The position numbers and the translations under genes were made by a program. Below are positions 49,128-56,607 of a DNA stretch of 64,000 bases, one piece after another. Numbering within the stretch: position 1 is the stretch's first letter; the number at the start of each line of letters is the position of its first letter. This stretch comes from Actinacidiphila acididurans (GTDB taxonomy: Bacteria; Actinomycetota; Actinomycetes; Streptomycetales; Streptomycetaceae): contig NZ_JADKYB010000003.1 of the NCBI RefSeq assembly GCF_016918855.1, positions 248,001-312,000 of the forward strand, in the 5' to 3' direction. The notes below the pieces were generated by a model that had not been told where the DNA came from, did not search any database, and saw nothing but the letters and a program-made list of their open reading frames with translations.

Positions 49128-50051
49128 ATGACGGCCGTGGAGCTGCGCCAACTTCGTTACTTCCTGGCAGTGGCCGAGGAACTGAACTTCGGCCGGGCCG
49201 CCGAGCGGCTCCTGATCGCCGGCCCGTCGCTGTCCCAGCAGATCAAGGCGCTCGAACGCGACCTGGGAGTGCGGCTGTTCGACCGTGACCGCCGTTCCGT
49301 GTCCCTCACCCCGGCCGGCTCGGACCTGCTCCCGTACACCCGGGCCCTGCTGGAACAGGCCGACGAGCTCCAGCGGCGTGCGCGGCGCCTTTCGGGGTCG
49401 CAGCCGGTCCGGCTCGGCTACGTCAACTGGCTTCCCGCGGACCTCGTCGCCCGGACGTCCGCCGTGGCCGACGTACACGTCGACGCATGGGTCGCCCCCT
49501 CGCACGCCCAGGCCGCCCGGGTCGCCGACGGCAGCCTGGACCTCGCGGTGTGCTGGGTGCGGACCGTTGACCTGGACCGGCTCGGCCTGAGTGCCCGGCT
49601 GCTCGGCGCCGACCGGCTCTACGCCGTCGCCACCGGCAAGGACACCGGCGACGTGCCCGCCCGTGACACGACCGTCCTCGTGGACGACGACACCACCTCC
49701 TGGTCGTCCTGGAACGCGTACGCCGAAGACCTCGCCCGTGACACCGGTGCCCGCGCGGCGCGCATCTCCGACGGCGGCATCACCGGCCCGGCTTTCTTCG
49801 ACCACGTCCGCCGCAGCCGCCGGCCGGTCGTCAACTCGCCCAAGGGCCAGACCACCCAGCTGCCGCCCGACCTCGTCCGGCGGCCCGTCGTCGCGCCCCG
49901 GATCCACTGGACCTGGTCCCTGGTGCGGCGCCGCGACGAGGACCGCGCCGCCGTCCTGGCCGTTGTCGACGCCTTGTGCGACGACGTCGGCGACCTCGGC
50001 ATCCGCACCCCCGACGACTGGCTGCCCGCCGACGACCCGCACCGGTTTTAG
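49128..50051 (+). CDS. LysR-family transcriptional regulator
   Basis: 307 residues, the normal LysR length. The winged helix-turn-helix occupies residues 4-63 (LRQLRYFLAVAEELNFGRAA; PSLSQQIKALERDLGVRLFD; LTPAG). The rest is the periplasmic-binding-like effector domain (VRLGYVNWLPADLVARTSAV). It is divergent from isomerase copy B and the MFS gene and upstream of the SDR/SnoaL pair. The two matching palindromes suggest that it controls itself and the SDR. Confidence 0.9.
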   Translation: MTAVELRQLRYFLAVAEELNFGRAAERLLIAGPSLSQQIKALERDLGVRLFDRDRRSVSLTPAGSDLLPYTRALLEQADELQRRARRLSGSQPVRLGYVNWLPADLVARTSAVADVHVDAWVAPSHAQAARVADGSLDLAVCWVRTVDLDRLGLSARLLGADRLYAVATGKDTGDVPARDTTVLVDDDTTSWSSWNAYAEDLARDTGARAARISDGGITGPAFFDHVRRSRRPVVNSPKGQTTQLPPDLVRRPVVAPRIHWTWSLVRRRDEDRAAVLAVVDALCDDVGDLGIRTPDDWLPADDPHRF

Positions 50052-50075
50052 ACATCGGGCCGCGACCTGCAAGGT

Positions 50076-50130
50076 ACGACCTGCACCGGCACGACCTGCA
50101 CCGGCACGACCTGCACCGGCACGACCTGCA
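50076..50130. repeat. Tandem 15-base repeat, three perfect copies plus a partial one
   Basis: ACGACCTGCACCGGC occurs at 50076-50090, 50091-50105 and 50106-50120, then ACGACCTGCA at 50121-50130. It is non-coding and runs directly up to the palindrome at 50132. It may be a multi-site regulatory array or simple slippage. Confidence 0.85.
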
Positions 50131-50131
50131 C

Positions 50132-50150
50132 TGGGAGGCCACGCCTCCCA
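50132..50150. promoter_or_regulatory. Second copy of the 19-base LysR-type palindrome
   Basis: TGGGAGGCCACGCCTCCCA has the same arms as the site at 49091 and differs only in the centre. It lies 146 bases before the SDR start, a usual distance for a LysR activation site. Confidence 0.7.
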
Positions 50151-50228
50151 GCTGGAAGGAAGCCGGTCCTGGCCGGACCGCCCCTGACCTTTGCCTTCGC
50201 GTCGGCGCGGAGCGTACGTTCTGGATAG

Positions 50229-50264
50229 TTGACCGGTCGGCTAGTAGCGAGAACCGGTTGACCG
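50229..50264. promoter_or_regulatory. TetR-type site and repeated TTGACCG in the SDR promoter
   Basis: TTGACCGGTCGGCTAGT contains the core also seen at the TetR gene 44987 (12 of 14 positions). A second TTGACCG follows at 50258-50264, next to the palindrome AACCGGTT. The site is 32-67 bases before the SDR start. Dual control by LysR and TetR is inferred. Confidence 0.45.
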
Positions 50265-50295
50265 TACGTCCGCCATCACACCGACGAAGGTCATC

Positions 50296-51009
50296 ATGAA
50301 CTCTCAGCACCAGAAGGTCGCAGTCATCACCGGCGCCTCGCAGGGCATCGGCGCGGGACTGGCCGAGGCCTACCGCAAGCTCGGCTACGCCGTCGTCGCC
50401 ACGTCCCGTACCATCGCCCCGTCCGACGACGCGGGCGTTCTGACCGTCCAGGGCGACATCGCCGACCCCGCCACCGCCGAGCGTGTCGTCGCCGCCGCCA
50501 TGGAACGGTTCGGCCGCGTCGACACCCTGGTCAACAACGCCGGCATCTTCGTGGCCAAGCCCTTCACCGACTACAGCCAGGACGAGTACGCCGCCGTGAC
50601 CGCGGTCAACCTCACCGGCTTCTTCCGCATCACGCAACTGGCCGTCGAGCGGATGCTCGCCCAGGGCGGCGGACACATCGTGAACGTCACCACCAGCCTC
50701 GTCGACAACGCCGACGCCCGGGTGCCGTCGGTGCTGGCCTCCCTGACCAAGGGCGGCCTGCAGTCCGCCACCAAGTCGCTCGCCATCGAATACGCCGCTC
50801 GCGGCATCCGCGCCAACGCCGTGTCCCCGGGCACCGTGAAGACCCCCATGCACCCCGAGGAGACCCACGCTGCTCTCGCCGCCCTGCACCCGGTCGGCCG
50901 GATGGGCGAGTTGAGTGACGTGGTGGACGCGGTGATCTACCTGGAGAACGCCCCGTTCGTCACCGGCGAGATCCTCCACGTCGACGGAGGGATGAGCGCG
51001 GGCCACTGA
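50296..51009 (+). CDS. SDR-family protein with atypical active site
   Basis: 237 residues. The NAD(P) motif TGASQGIG and the NNAG motif are intact, as are Ser (NVTTSLVD) and the active-site Lys (ASLTKGGLQSATKSLAIEYA). The position four before that Lys, normally the catalytic Tyr of Y-x3-K, is Ala. My recollection is that related actinobacterial proteins share the VLASLTKGG segment, so this is probably a family feature rather than decay. The C-terminus has PVGRMGE and FVTGEILHVDGG, typical SDR. It is likely co-transcribed with the SnoaL-like gene 78 bases downstream. Confidence 0.88.
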   Translation: MNSQHQKVAVITGASQGIGAGLAEAYRKLGYAVVATSRTIAPSDDAGVLTVQGDIADPATAERVVAAAMERFGRVDTLVNNAGIFVAKPFTDYSQDEYAAVTAVNLTGFFRITQLAVERMLAQGGGHIVNVTTSLVDNADARVPSVLASLTKGGLQSATKSLAIEYAARGIRANAVSPGTVKTPMHPEETHAALAALHPVGRMGELSDVVDAVIYLENAPFVTGEILHVDGGMSAGH

Positions 51010-51087
51010 ACTCCCGTCCCAGCAGCGGCAGTTGAGCGTCCGAGCCCGTCGTCTCCCTTCCCCTGTCCCTCAGACCGGAGAACCCTC

Positions 51088-51462
51088 ATGAACACCATGA
51101 CGAACACCGAAACGATCCTGCGGGGCGTCCTCGACCGGTGGAAGGCGGCCGTCGACGCCCACGAGCCGCACGGGGTCGCCGCCGCCTTCACCGAAGACGC
51201 CGTTTTCCAGGGGCTGCACCCGTACAGCGTGGGCCGGCAGGGTGTCGTCGACTACTACGCATCGCAGCCCGTGGGCATGTCCGCCGCCTATCGGGTTCTG
51301 GAGAGCAGGCGACTTTCCGACGACCTCGTGCTCGGGTACCTGGCCGTCGACTTCTCCTTCACCGACCGGCGGCCCGCCCTGCACGTCAACCTCGGCGTCG
51401 TACTCGAACGCTCCGAAGGCGACTGGTACATCGCCCACTACCAGGTCTCCCGGCTCGACTAG
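51088..51462 (+). CDS. SnoaL/DUF4440-like small protein
   Basis: 124 residues from ATG 51088 with GGAG upstream. It has the cone-shaped NTF2/SnoaL fold layout: a first long helix (ILRGVLDRWKAAVDAHEPHG), AAFTEDAVFQGLHPYSVGRQ, and closing beta-strands (HVNLGVVLERSEGDWYIAHY). The family includes polyketide cyclases, isomerases and ligand-binding proteins. It is coupled to the SDR upstream, so both may act on the same oxidised compound. The reaction is unknown. Confidence 0.85.
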   Translation: MNTMTNTETILRGVLDRWKAAVDAHEPHGVAAAFTEDAVFQGLHPYSVGRQGVVDYYASQPVGMSAAYRVLESRRLSDDLVLGYLAVDFSFTDRRPALHVNLGVVLERSEGDWYIAHYQVSRLD

Positions 51463-51515
51463 GTTCCGCCCCGCGGTGGTTCCGCCATGACCGCCCTGCG
51501 CCTGCCGCCGGCCCG

Positions 51516-52706
51516 TCAGTCGGTGCCGACGGCGCGCAGGCCGGCGTGGGGGAGCCGGGTGCCCTGGTGATGGGGTGCGGTGGAGTGTCGGACGACGAGT
51601 TCGGGTTCGTGGAGGAGTTCGGTGGGGGTGGGGTTGGTGCCGTTGATCTGGTTGGTGAGGAGGGTGACGGCGGCGCGGGACATGGCTTCGATGGGTTGGC
51701 GCAGGGTGGTCAGGGGTGGGTCGGTGTAGTTCATGAAGGCGGAGTCGTCGTAGCCGACGACGGACAGGTGGTGGGGGACGGTGAGTCCTTGTCGGCGGGC
51801 GGCGCGGATGGCGCCCAGGGCCAGGACGTCGCTGCCGCAGATGAGGGCGGTGATGCCGGTGGTGATGAGGTCGGTGGCGACGGCTTGTCCGCCTTCGAAG
51901 GAGAAGATGGCGTGGCCGATGGGGTGTGCGGTGCGGCCGGTGGGTGCACGGTCGGCCAGGGCGGTGAAGGCTGCGGCTTTGCGGCGGGAGGGGGTGTGGT
52001 CGGCGGGACCCACCATCAGTCCGATGCGGGTGTGGCCGAGCGAGGTCAGGTGGGCGTAGGCCTGCTGGACCGCGGCCACATCATCCGTCGACACCTGAGG
52101 AAAACCGGGTGTCCGGATCGCCCCGCGCTCCTGGCGCCGCTCGCCGGGACGGTACGGGCCGCGGTCCGCGGGGGCCGGCGGGTCATGCGGCCGGTCCTGG
52201 GACGGATGAGATGGATGAGACGGATGGGGCGGGCGGTCGAGCGGCCGCTCGGCCCGGACCGCCGCGTAGTCGACCGCGGCGTTGAGCAGCACGACGGGCA
52301 CGCCCCGCCGGAGCAGCGCACCGTACTCGTCGGCGCTCAGTCCGCCGCAGAAGATGACGCCGGAGACCTGCTGGTCCAGCAGCATCGTCACGTATTCCGC
52401 CTCGGTGAGCCCGCCGGCGGTGCGGGTGCAGAGGACGGGGGTGAAGCCGAGCTGCACCAGCGCGCCGCCCGCGACCTCCGCCAGCGCCGGGAAGATCGGA
52501 TTCTGCAGCTCGGGCAGCACCAGACCCACCAACCGCGCCCGCACACCCCGCAATTGAGTCGGCCGCTCATAACCCAGCACATCAAGCGCCGTCAGCACCG
52601 CCTGCCGCGTACTGTCCGACACCCCCGGCTTACCGTTCAGCACCCGGCTCACCGTCGCCTCGCTGACCCCCACCCGCTTGGCGACTTCCGCCAGTCTCCG
52701 AGTCAT
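51516..52706 (-). CDS. LacI-family regulator, copy 1, with a 54-residue insertion
   Basis: 396 residues from ATG 52706. The helix-turn-helix is LAEVAKRVGVSEATVSRVLN with hinge DVLGYERPTQLRG. The sugar-sensing domain follows and is nearly identical in protein and DNA to the gene at 58173. After VLLNAAVD it contains 54 extra codons rich in Pro, His and Arg (RPPHPSHPSHPSQDRPHDPP) before GFPQVSTDD. The insertion lies at a surface turn between sub-domain strands and may disturb ligand sensing. It is the last gene after the GH13/importer operon on the same strand. Confidence 0.85.
   Translation of the reverse strand: MTRRLAEVAKRVGVSEATVSRVLNGKPGVSDSTRQAVLTALDVLGYERPTQLRGVRARLVGLVLPELQNPIFPALAEVAGGALVQLGFTPVLCTRTAGGLTEAEYVTMLLDQQVSGVIFCGGLSADEYGALLRRGVPVVLLNAAVDYAAVRAERPLDRPPHPSHPSHPSQDRPHDPPAPADRGPYRPGERRQERGAIRTPGFPQVSTDDVAAVQQAYAHLTSLGHTRIGLMVGPADHTPSRRKAAAFTALADRAPTGRTAHPIGHAIFSFEGGQAVATDLITTGITALICGSDVLALGAIRAARRQGLTVPHHLSVVGYDDSAFMNYTDPPLTTLRQPIEAMSRAAVTLLTNQINGTNPTPTELLHEPELVVRHSTAPHHQGTRLPHAGLRAVGTD
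51590..52695. repeat. Large inverted repeat, left copy (LacI copy 1)
   Basis: Reverse complement of 58184-59145, with long runs identical at silent positions, broken by a divergent patch and the 162-base insertion. With its partner it encloses the whole 52.8-58.0 kb operon, so recombination between the copies would invert that operon. Confidence 0.8.
52107..52268. other. 162-base in-frame insertion unique to LacI copy 1
   Basis: Comparing the two LacI genes, the sequence between GTCGAC (52269-52274) and the stretch read as GGTTTTCC (starting 52106) is 162 bases here and 6 in copy 2. It keeps the frame. It holds a small ATCCATCTC-type repeat encoding His-Pro-Ser three times. Origin unknown. 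Confidence 0.8.
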
Positions 52707-52797
52707 GACGTGATGTCCGCTCTCTTCCGTGAGTGCTTCCGTGAGTTCTTCGGGGAGTTGTTCGTCGAGTTGTTTCTCGTCGAGCTTTTCTCCGTGG

Positions 52798-54465
52798 TCA
52801 GCGTTGCCGCAGCCATACGGTCGTGTCGGAGGGCAGCTCACGCGCGGCCCGGTCGAGGCCGGGGTCGCTGGCGAGGACGACATCCGCGTCCTCGGGCAGT
52901 GGCGTGGCCGCTCCGGAGAGGTTCGCCAGGCAGGAGAAGCCGTCACCGCGGGCGAAGCCCAGGACGCCCGCAGGGATTCCGGGGAGCCAGCGGAAGTCCG
53001 GGCCGCGCAGGCCCCGTTCGGCCCGGCGCAGCCGCAGCGCGGTCCGGTAGAAGGTGAGCATCGACTCCGCCCTGCCCTCCTGCGCCTGCGCGGTGTAGGC
53101 GGCCCACTGCTGCGGCTGCGGCAGCCACGGTGGCGCGGTCGCGCCCTCGGGGCTGAAGCCGAACGGCGGGCGGTCCCCGGACCAGGGCAGCGGCACCCGG
53201 CAGCCGTCGCGGCCGATGTCGGTGCCGCCGGTGCGGTGGAAGATCGGGTCCTGGCGCAGCTCGTCCGGAATGTCCTCGACCTCCCACAGGCCCAGCTCCT
53301 CGCCCTGGTAGAGGTAGCAGCCGCCGGGCAGCGCCAGGTCGAGCAGCAGCGCGGCCCGCGCCCTGCGGGTGCCCAGCTCCAGGTCGGTCGGCGCCTTGTG
53401 CTGGCGCAGCGACAGCCCGAAGGACGTGTCGGCGCGGCCGTAGCGGGTGACGTGCCGGGTGACGTCGTGGTTGGACAGCACCCAGGTGGCGGGGGCGCCG
53501 ACCGAGGCGTGCGCGGCCAGTGTCGCGTCGATGACCCGGCGCAGCGCGGCCGCGTCCCAGGGGCAGTTGAGGTAGTCGAAGTTGAAGGCGCTGTGCATCT
53601 CGTCGGGCCGCAGATAGGCGGCGAACCGTTCCGGGTCGCCGAGCCACACCTCACCGATCAGGGCGCGGGGCCGTTCGTAGCCGTCTGCGAGGGCGCGCCA
53701 GGCGCGGTAGATGTCGTGCACGTCGTCGCGGTCGATGTACGGGTGCGGGGCCGGCGGCGCGGTGTGGTCGAAGTCCGGGAGCGCGGGGTCCTTGGCGGGC
53801 ATCGTCGCGGAGTCGATCCGCACCCCGTCGGCGCCGCGGTCGAACCAGAAGCGCAGCACGCTCTCGTGCTCCTCGCGGACCTTGGGGTTGTTCCAGTTCA
53901 GATCGGGCTGCTCGGGCGCGAACAGGTGCAGGTACCACTCGCCGGGCGTGCCGTCGGGGTTGGCGGTACGGGCCCAGGCCGACCCGCCGAACACCGACTG
54001 CCAGTCGTTCGGCGGCAGTTCGCCGTACGCGCCCCGGCCGGGCCGGAACCAGAACAGGTCGCGCGCCTCGGCGCCGGGACCCGCGGCCAGTGCCTCCCGG
54101 AACCAGGCGTGCCGGTCGGAGACGTGGTTCGGTACCACGTCGACCACGATCTGCAGGCCCAGGGCGTGGGCCTCGGCGATGAGCGCCTCGGCCTGCTCCA
54201 GGGTGCCGAAGGCGGGGTCGATACGGCGGTAGTCGGCGACGTCGTATCCGGCGTCGGCCTGTGGGGAGGCGTACCAGGGGCTGAACCACAGGGCGTCGAC
54301 GCCGAGATCGGCCAGATAGGGCAGGCGGTCGCGGACGCCGGTCAGGTCGCCGATTCCGTCGCCGTCGCCGTCGGCGAAGGAGCGGGGGTAGACCTGGTAG
54401 ATGACGGCGTCACGCCACCACTGGGCGTGCTCGGCGGGTTCGGCTGCGGCGTGCTGATCGGCCAC
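52798..54465 (-). CDS. GH13 alpha-glucosidase (oligo-1,6-glucosidase group)
   Basis: 555 residues from GTG 54465 with AAGGAG nine bases upstream; the open frame extends far upstream, but that part is the shadow of the permease genes. The GH13 regions are complete: DVVPNHVSD (region I), GVRID with nucleophile Asp218 (II), GEVW with acid/base Glu272 (III), SNHD with Asp334 (IV), and the QIVVDVVPNH start typical of the GH13 alpha-glucosidase subfamilies. No signal peptide, so it works in the cytosol. It would hydrolyse imported alpha-gluco-oligosaccharides to glucose. It is the fourth gene of the operon. Confidence 0.93.
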   Translation of the reverse strand: MADQHAAAEPAEHAQWWRDAVIYQVYPRSFADGDGDGIGDLTGVRDRLPYLADLGVDALWFSPWYASPQADAGYDVADYRRIDPAFGTLEQAEALIAEAHALGLQIVVDVVPNHVSDRHAWFREALAAGPGAEARDLFWFRPGRGAYGELPPNDWQSVFGGSAWARTANPDGTPGEWYLHLFAPEQPDLNWNNPKVREEHESVLRFWFDRGADGVRIDSATMPAKDPALPDFDHTAPPAPHPYIDRDDVHDIYRAWRALADGYERPRALIGEVWLGDPERFAAYLRPDEMHSAFNFDYLNCPWDAAALRRVIDATLAAHASVGAPATWVLSNHDVTRHVTRYGRADTSFGLSLRQHKAPTDLELGTRRARAALLLDLALPGGCYLYQGEELGLWEVEDIPDELRQDPIFHRTGGTDIGRDGCRVPLPWSGDRPPFGFSPEGATAPPWLPQPQQWAAYTAQAQEGRAESMLTFYRTALRLRRAERGLRGPDFRWLPGIPAGVLGFARGDGFSCLANLSGAATPLPEDADVVLASDPGLDRAARELPSDTTVWLRQR

Positions 54466-54623
54466 GGGGGCGGGCTCCTTGCGTGAAGAGAGAGCGGGCA
54501 CAACGGAAGAAGGGGATGAAACGGCCGCCCTCTTTCTGCAGGTCGGAGGGCAGGGCGGAGCGGCGCGGCGGCGCTGGGCGCGACACCGGGTGAGTCGGCG
54601 GGGTGCGACAGGCCGGCGCCGGG

Positions 54624-55532
54624 TCAGCCCTTGAGTGCCCCCGCGGAGAGCCCGCCGAGGATGTGCCGCTGGAAGAACAGGAACAGCACGATCATCGGCA
54701 CCGCCGCGATGGCCAGGCCCGCGATCATCTCGGTCGGCGGCACCTGCGTGGTGGACGTGGACAGCCGGTGCAGCGCCACCGACAGCGTCTGCTTGTCGGG
54801 GTCCTGGAGCACCAGCAGCGGCCACAGGAAGTCCTTCCACATCCCGACGACCGCGAAGACGGAGATCACCGCGAGCACCGGACGGGACAGCGGGAGCACC
54901 ACACGCAGCAGTGTCTGCAGCCGGGAGGCCCCGTCCACGCTCGCGGCGTCGAGGAGTTCGCCGGGGATCCGGTCGAAGAACCGCCGCAGCACATAGATGT
55001 TGAAGGCATTGGCAGCGCCCGGCAGCCACAGCGCCCAGGGCGTGTTGAGCAGATTCAGATGGAGCAGCGGCAGATCGGATACGGTCAGGTAGGCGGGCAC
55101 CAGCAGCGCCGCGGAGGGCAGCATCAGGCTGGCGAGCATCCCGGCGAAGATCGCCTTGCCGAAGGCCGGCCGCAGCTTCGACAGCGCGTAGGCCGCGCAC
55201 ACGTCCACCGAGATCTGGATCAGCCAGCCGCCGGCGGCGTACCAGACGGTGTTGAGGAAGAAGTGCGCGATGTCCATCTGGCTCCACGCGTCCTGGTACG
55301 CGGTCAGGTGGACGGACTTCGGCAGCAGCGTCGGGGTCTGCGCGGCGAACTGGCGCGGCGTCTCCAGCGCCGAACTCGCCATCCAGTACAGGGGGAAGAG
55401 GAAGGCCGCGGCGAACAGCACGGTGGTGACGGTCAGCACCGTGAAGTAGACGGCGCGGTAGCGGGGTCCGGCCAGCTCCTGGTCGGAGATCAGGCTGCGG
55501 TTCGCCGGTGCGGCGGGGGAGGGTGCGGTCAT
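54624..55532 (-). CDS. ABC sugar importer permease 2 (MalG-like)
   Basis: 302 residues with six membrane helices. The EAA loop is DAASVDGASRLQTLLRVVLP and the C-terminus GGLSAGALKG is typical of MalG-type subunits. It follows the partner permease after 30 bases. No ATPase is encoded in the operon, so a shared MsiK-like subunit is expected. Confidence 0.93.
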   Translation of the reverse strand: MTAPSPAAPANRSLISDQELAGPRYRAVYFTVLTVTTVLFAAAFLFPLYWMASSALETPRQFAAQTPTLLPKSVHLTAYQDAWSQMDIAHFFLNTVWYAAGGWLIQISVDVCAAYALSKLRPAFGKAIFAGMLASLMLPSAALLVPAYLTVSDLPLLHLNLLNTPWALWLPGAANAFNIYVLRRFFDRIPGELLDAASVDGASRLQTLLRVVLPLSRPVLAVISVFAVVGMWKDFLWPLLVLQDPDKQTLSVALHRLSTSTTQVPPTEMIAGLAIAAVPMIVLFLFFQRHILGGLSAGALKG

Positions 55533-55562
55533 GGTCGGGGTCCCTGGTCGTCGCTGGTGCGG

Positions 55563-56519
55563 TCAGTCCGATTCGCGGGTCAGCCGCAGGTAGAGCGCGG
55601 CGAACACGCCGAGCACGGCGAACAGCAGCACGCTCATCGACGCGGCCAGCCCGAAGTCGTTGTCGACCGCGAAGGCGTAGCGGTAGATCAGCGTCATCAC
55701 GGTGATCGTCGACGGGTCGGTGAAGCCGGTGAGCTGGAACGGCTCGATGAAGACCTGCATCGTGGAGATGATCTGGAGCAGCAGCAGGACCAGCATGATG
55801 AACCGCATCTGCGGCAGCGTGACGTACCGCAGCCGGGCCCATATGCCGGCGCCGTCCAGCTCCGCGGCCTCGAACAGCTCGCCGGGGATGGCCTGGAGCG
55901 CGGCCAGGTACATCAGTGTCGCGCCGCCCATGTTCGCCCAGGTCGACACCAGCACCAGCGAGATCATCGCGGCGTGCGGCGACTGGACCCACTGCGAGGT
56001 CGGCAGGTGCGCGCCACGCAGCACGGTGTTGAACAGGCCGCCGCCCGGGTCGTAGAAGAACTGCCAGAGCATGACGACGACGATCGGCGGCAGCATCACC
56101 GGCAGGTACACCGCGATGCGGAAATACGCCTTGAAGTGCCGCAGTTCGTTGAGGAGCACCGCGATGACGAACGGCACCGCGTAGCCGAGCAGCAGGGCGA
56201 GGCCGGTGAACTCCGCGGTGTTCTTCCACGCGGTCCAGAACAGCGGGTCGTCGAACAGGCGGCGGTAGTTGGCCAGACCCACCCACCTCGGCGCGGTGAT
56301 CAGGTTGTCCTGCTGGAAGCTCAGCACGATGCCCCGGACCAGCGGGTACCACGAGAACACCGCGAAGCAGACGATGCCGGCGGCCATGAAGGCGTACGCC
56401 AGGGCGTTGTCGGCGATCCGGCGGCGCAGCCGGGCGCGCCGCGCGGAGTGCGTCCCGGGGCGGCGGCGGGCTGGGGCCGCGGGGGAGCCGGGGCGGCGGG
56501 GGGCCAGGGATGTGGCCAT
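55563..56519 (-). CDS. ABC sugar importer permease 1 (MalF-like)
   Basis: 318 residues from ATG 56519 behind GAAGGAG. A basic Ala/Pro-rich cytosolic head of about 35 residues precedes six helices. The EAA loop reads EAAELDGAGIWARLRYVTLP. It pairs with the next permease and the lipoprotein encoded just upstream. Confidence 0.93.
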   Translation of the reverse strand: MATSLAPRRPGSPAAPARRRPGTHSARRARLRRRIADNALAYAFMAAGIVCFAVFSWYPLVRGIVLSFQQDNLITAPRWVGLANYRRLFDDPLFWTAWKNTAEFTGLALLLGYAVPFVIAVLLNELRHFKAYFRIAVYLPVMLPPIVVVMLWQFFYDPGGGLFNTVLRGAHLPTSQWVQSPHAAMISLVLVSTWANMGGATLMYLAALQAIPGELFEAAELDGAGIWARLRYVTLPQMRFIMLVLLLLQIISTMQVFIEPFQLTGFTDPSTITVMTLIYRYAFAVDNDFGLAASMSVLLFAVLGVFAALYLRLTRESD

Positions 56520-56607
56520 GGGAACTCCTTCGTCGGCGCCCGCGGGCCGCGCCGGTCAGGGCTCGGCCGGCCCGCGGACGGTGCAGGGTGGACTTCCGGG
56601 TGGGCGG

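Noticed and set aside
50076-50130. Attachment site or origin repeats
   Set aside because: No integrase, replication gene or tRNA is near; the repeat is short and joined to a promoter region.
52707-53654. Fusion of LacI copy 1 to an upstream frame
   Set aside because: The upstream frame is opposite in meaning to the GH13 gene; the HTH starts at ATG 52706 as in copy 2.
54466-56352. N-terminal extension of the GH13 frame by more than 600 codons
   Set aside because: This part overlaps the two permease genes in another frame; GTG 54465 with AAGGAG and the start of the GH13 domain fix the real start.
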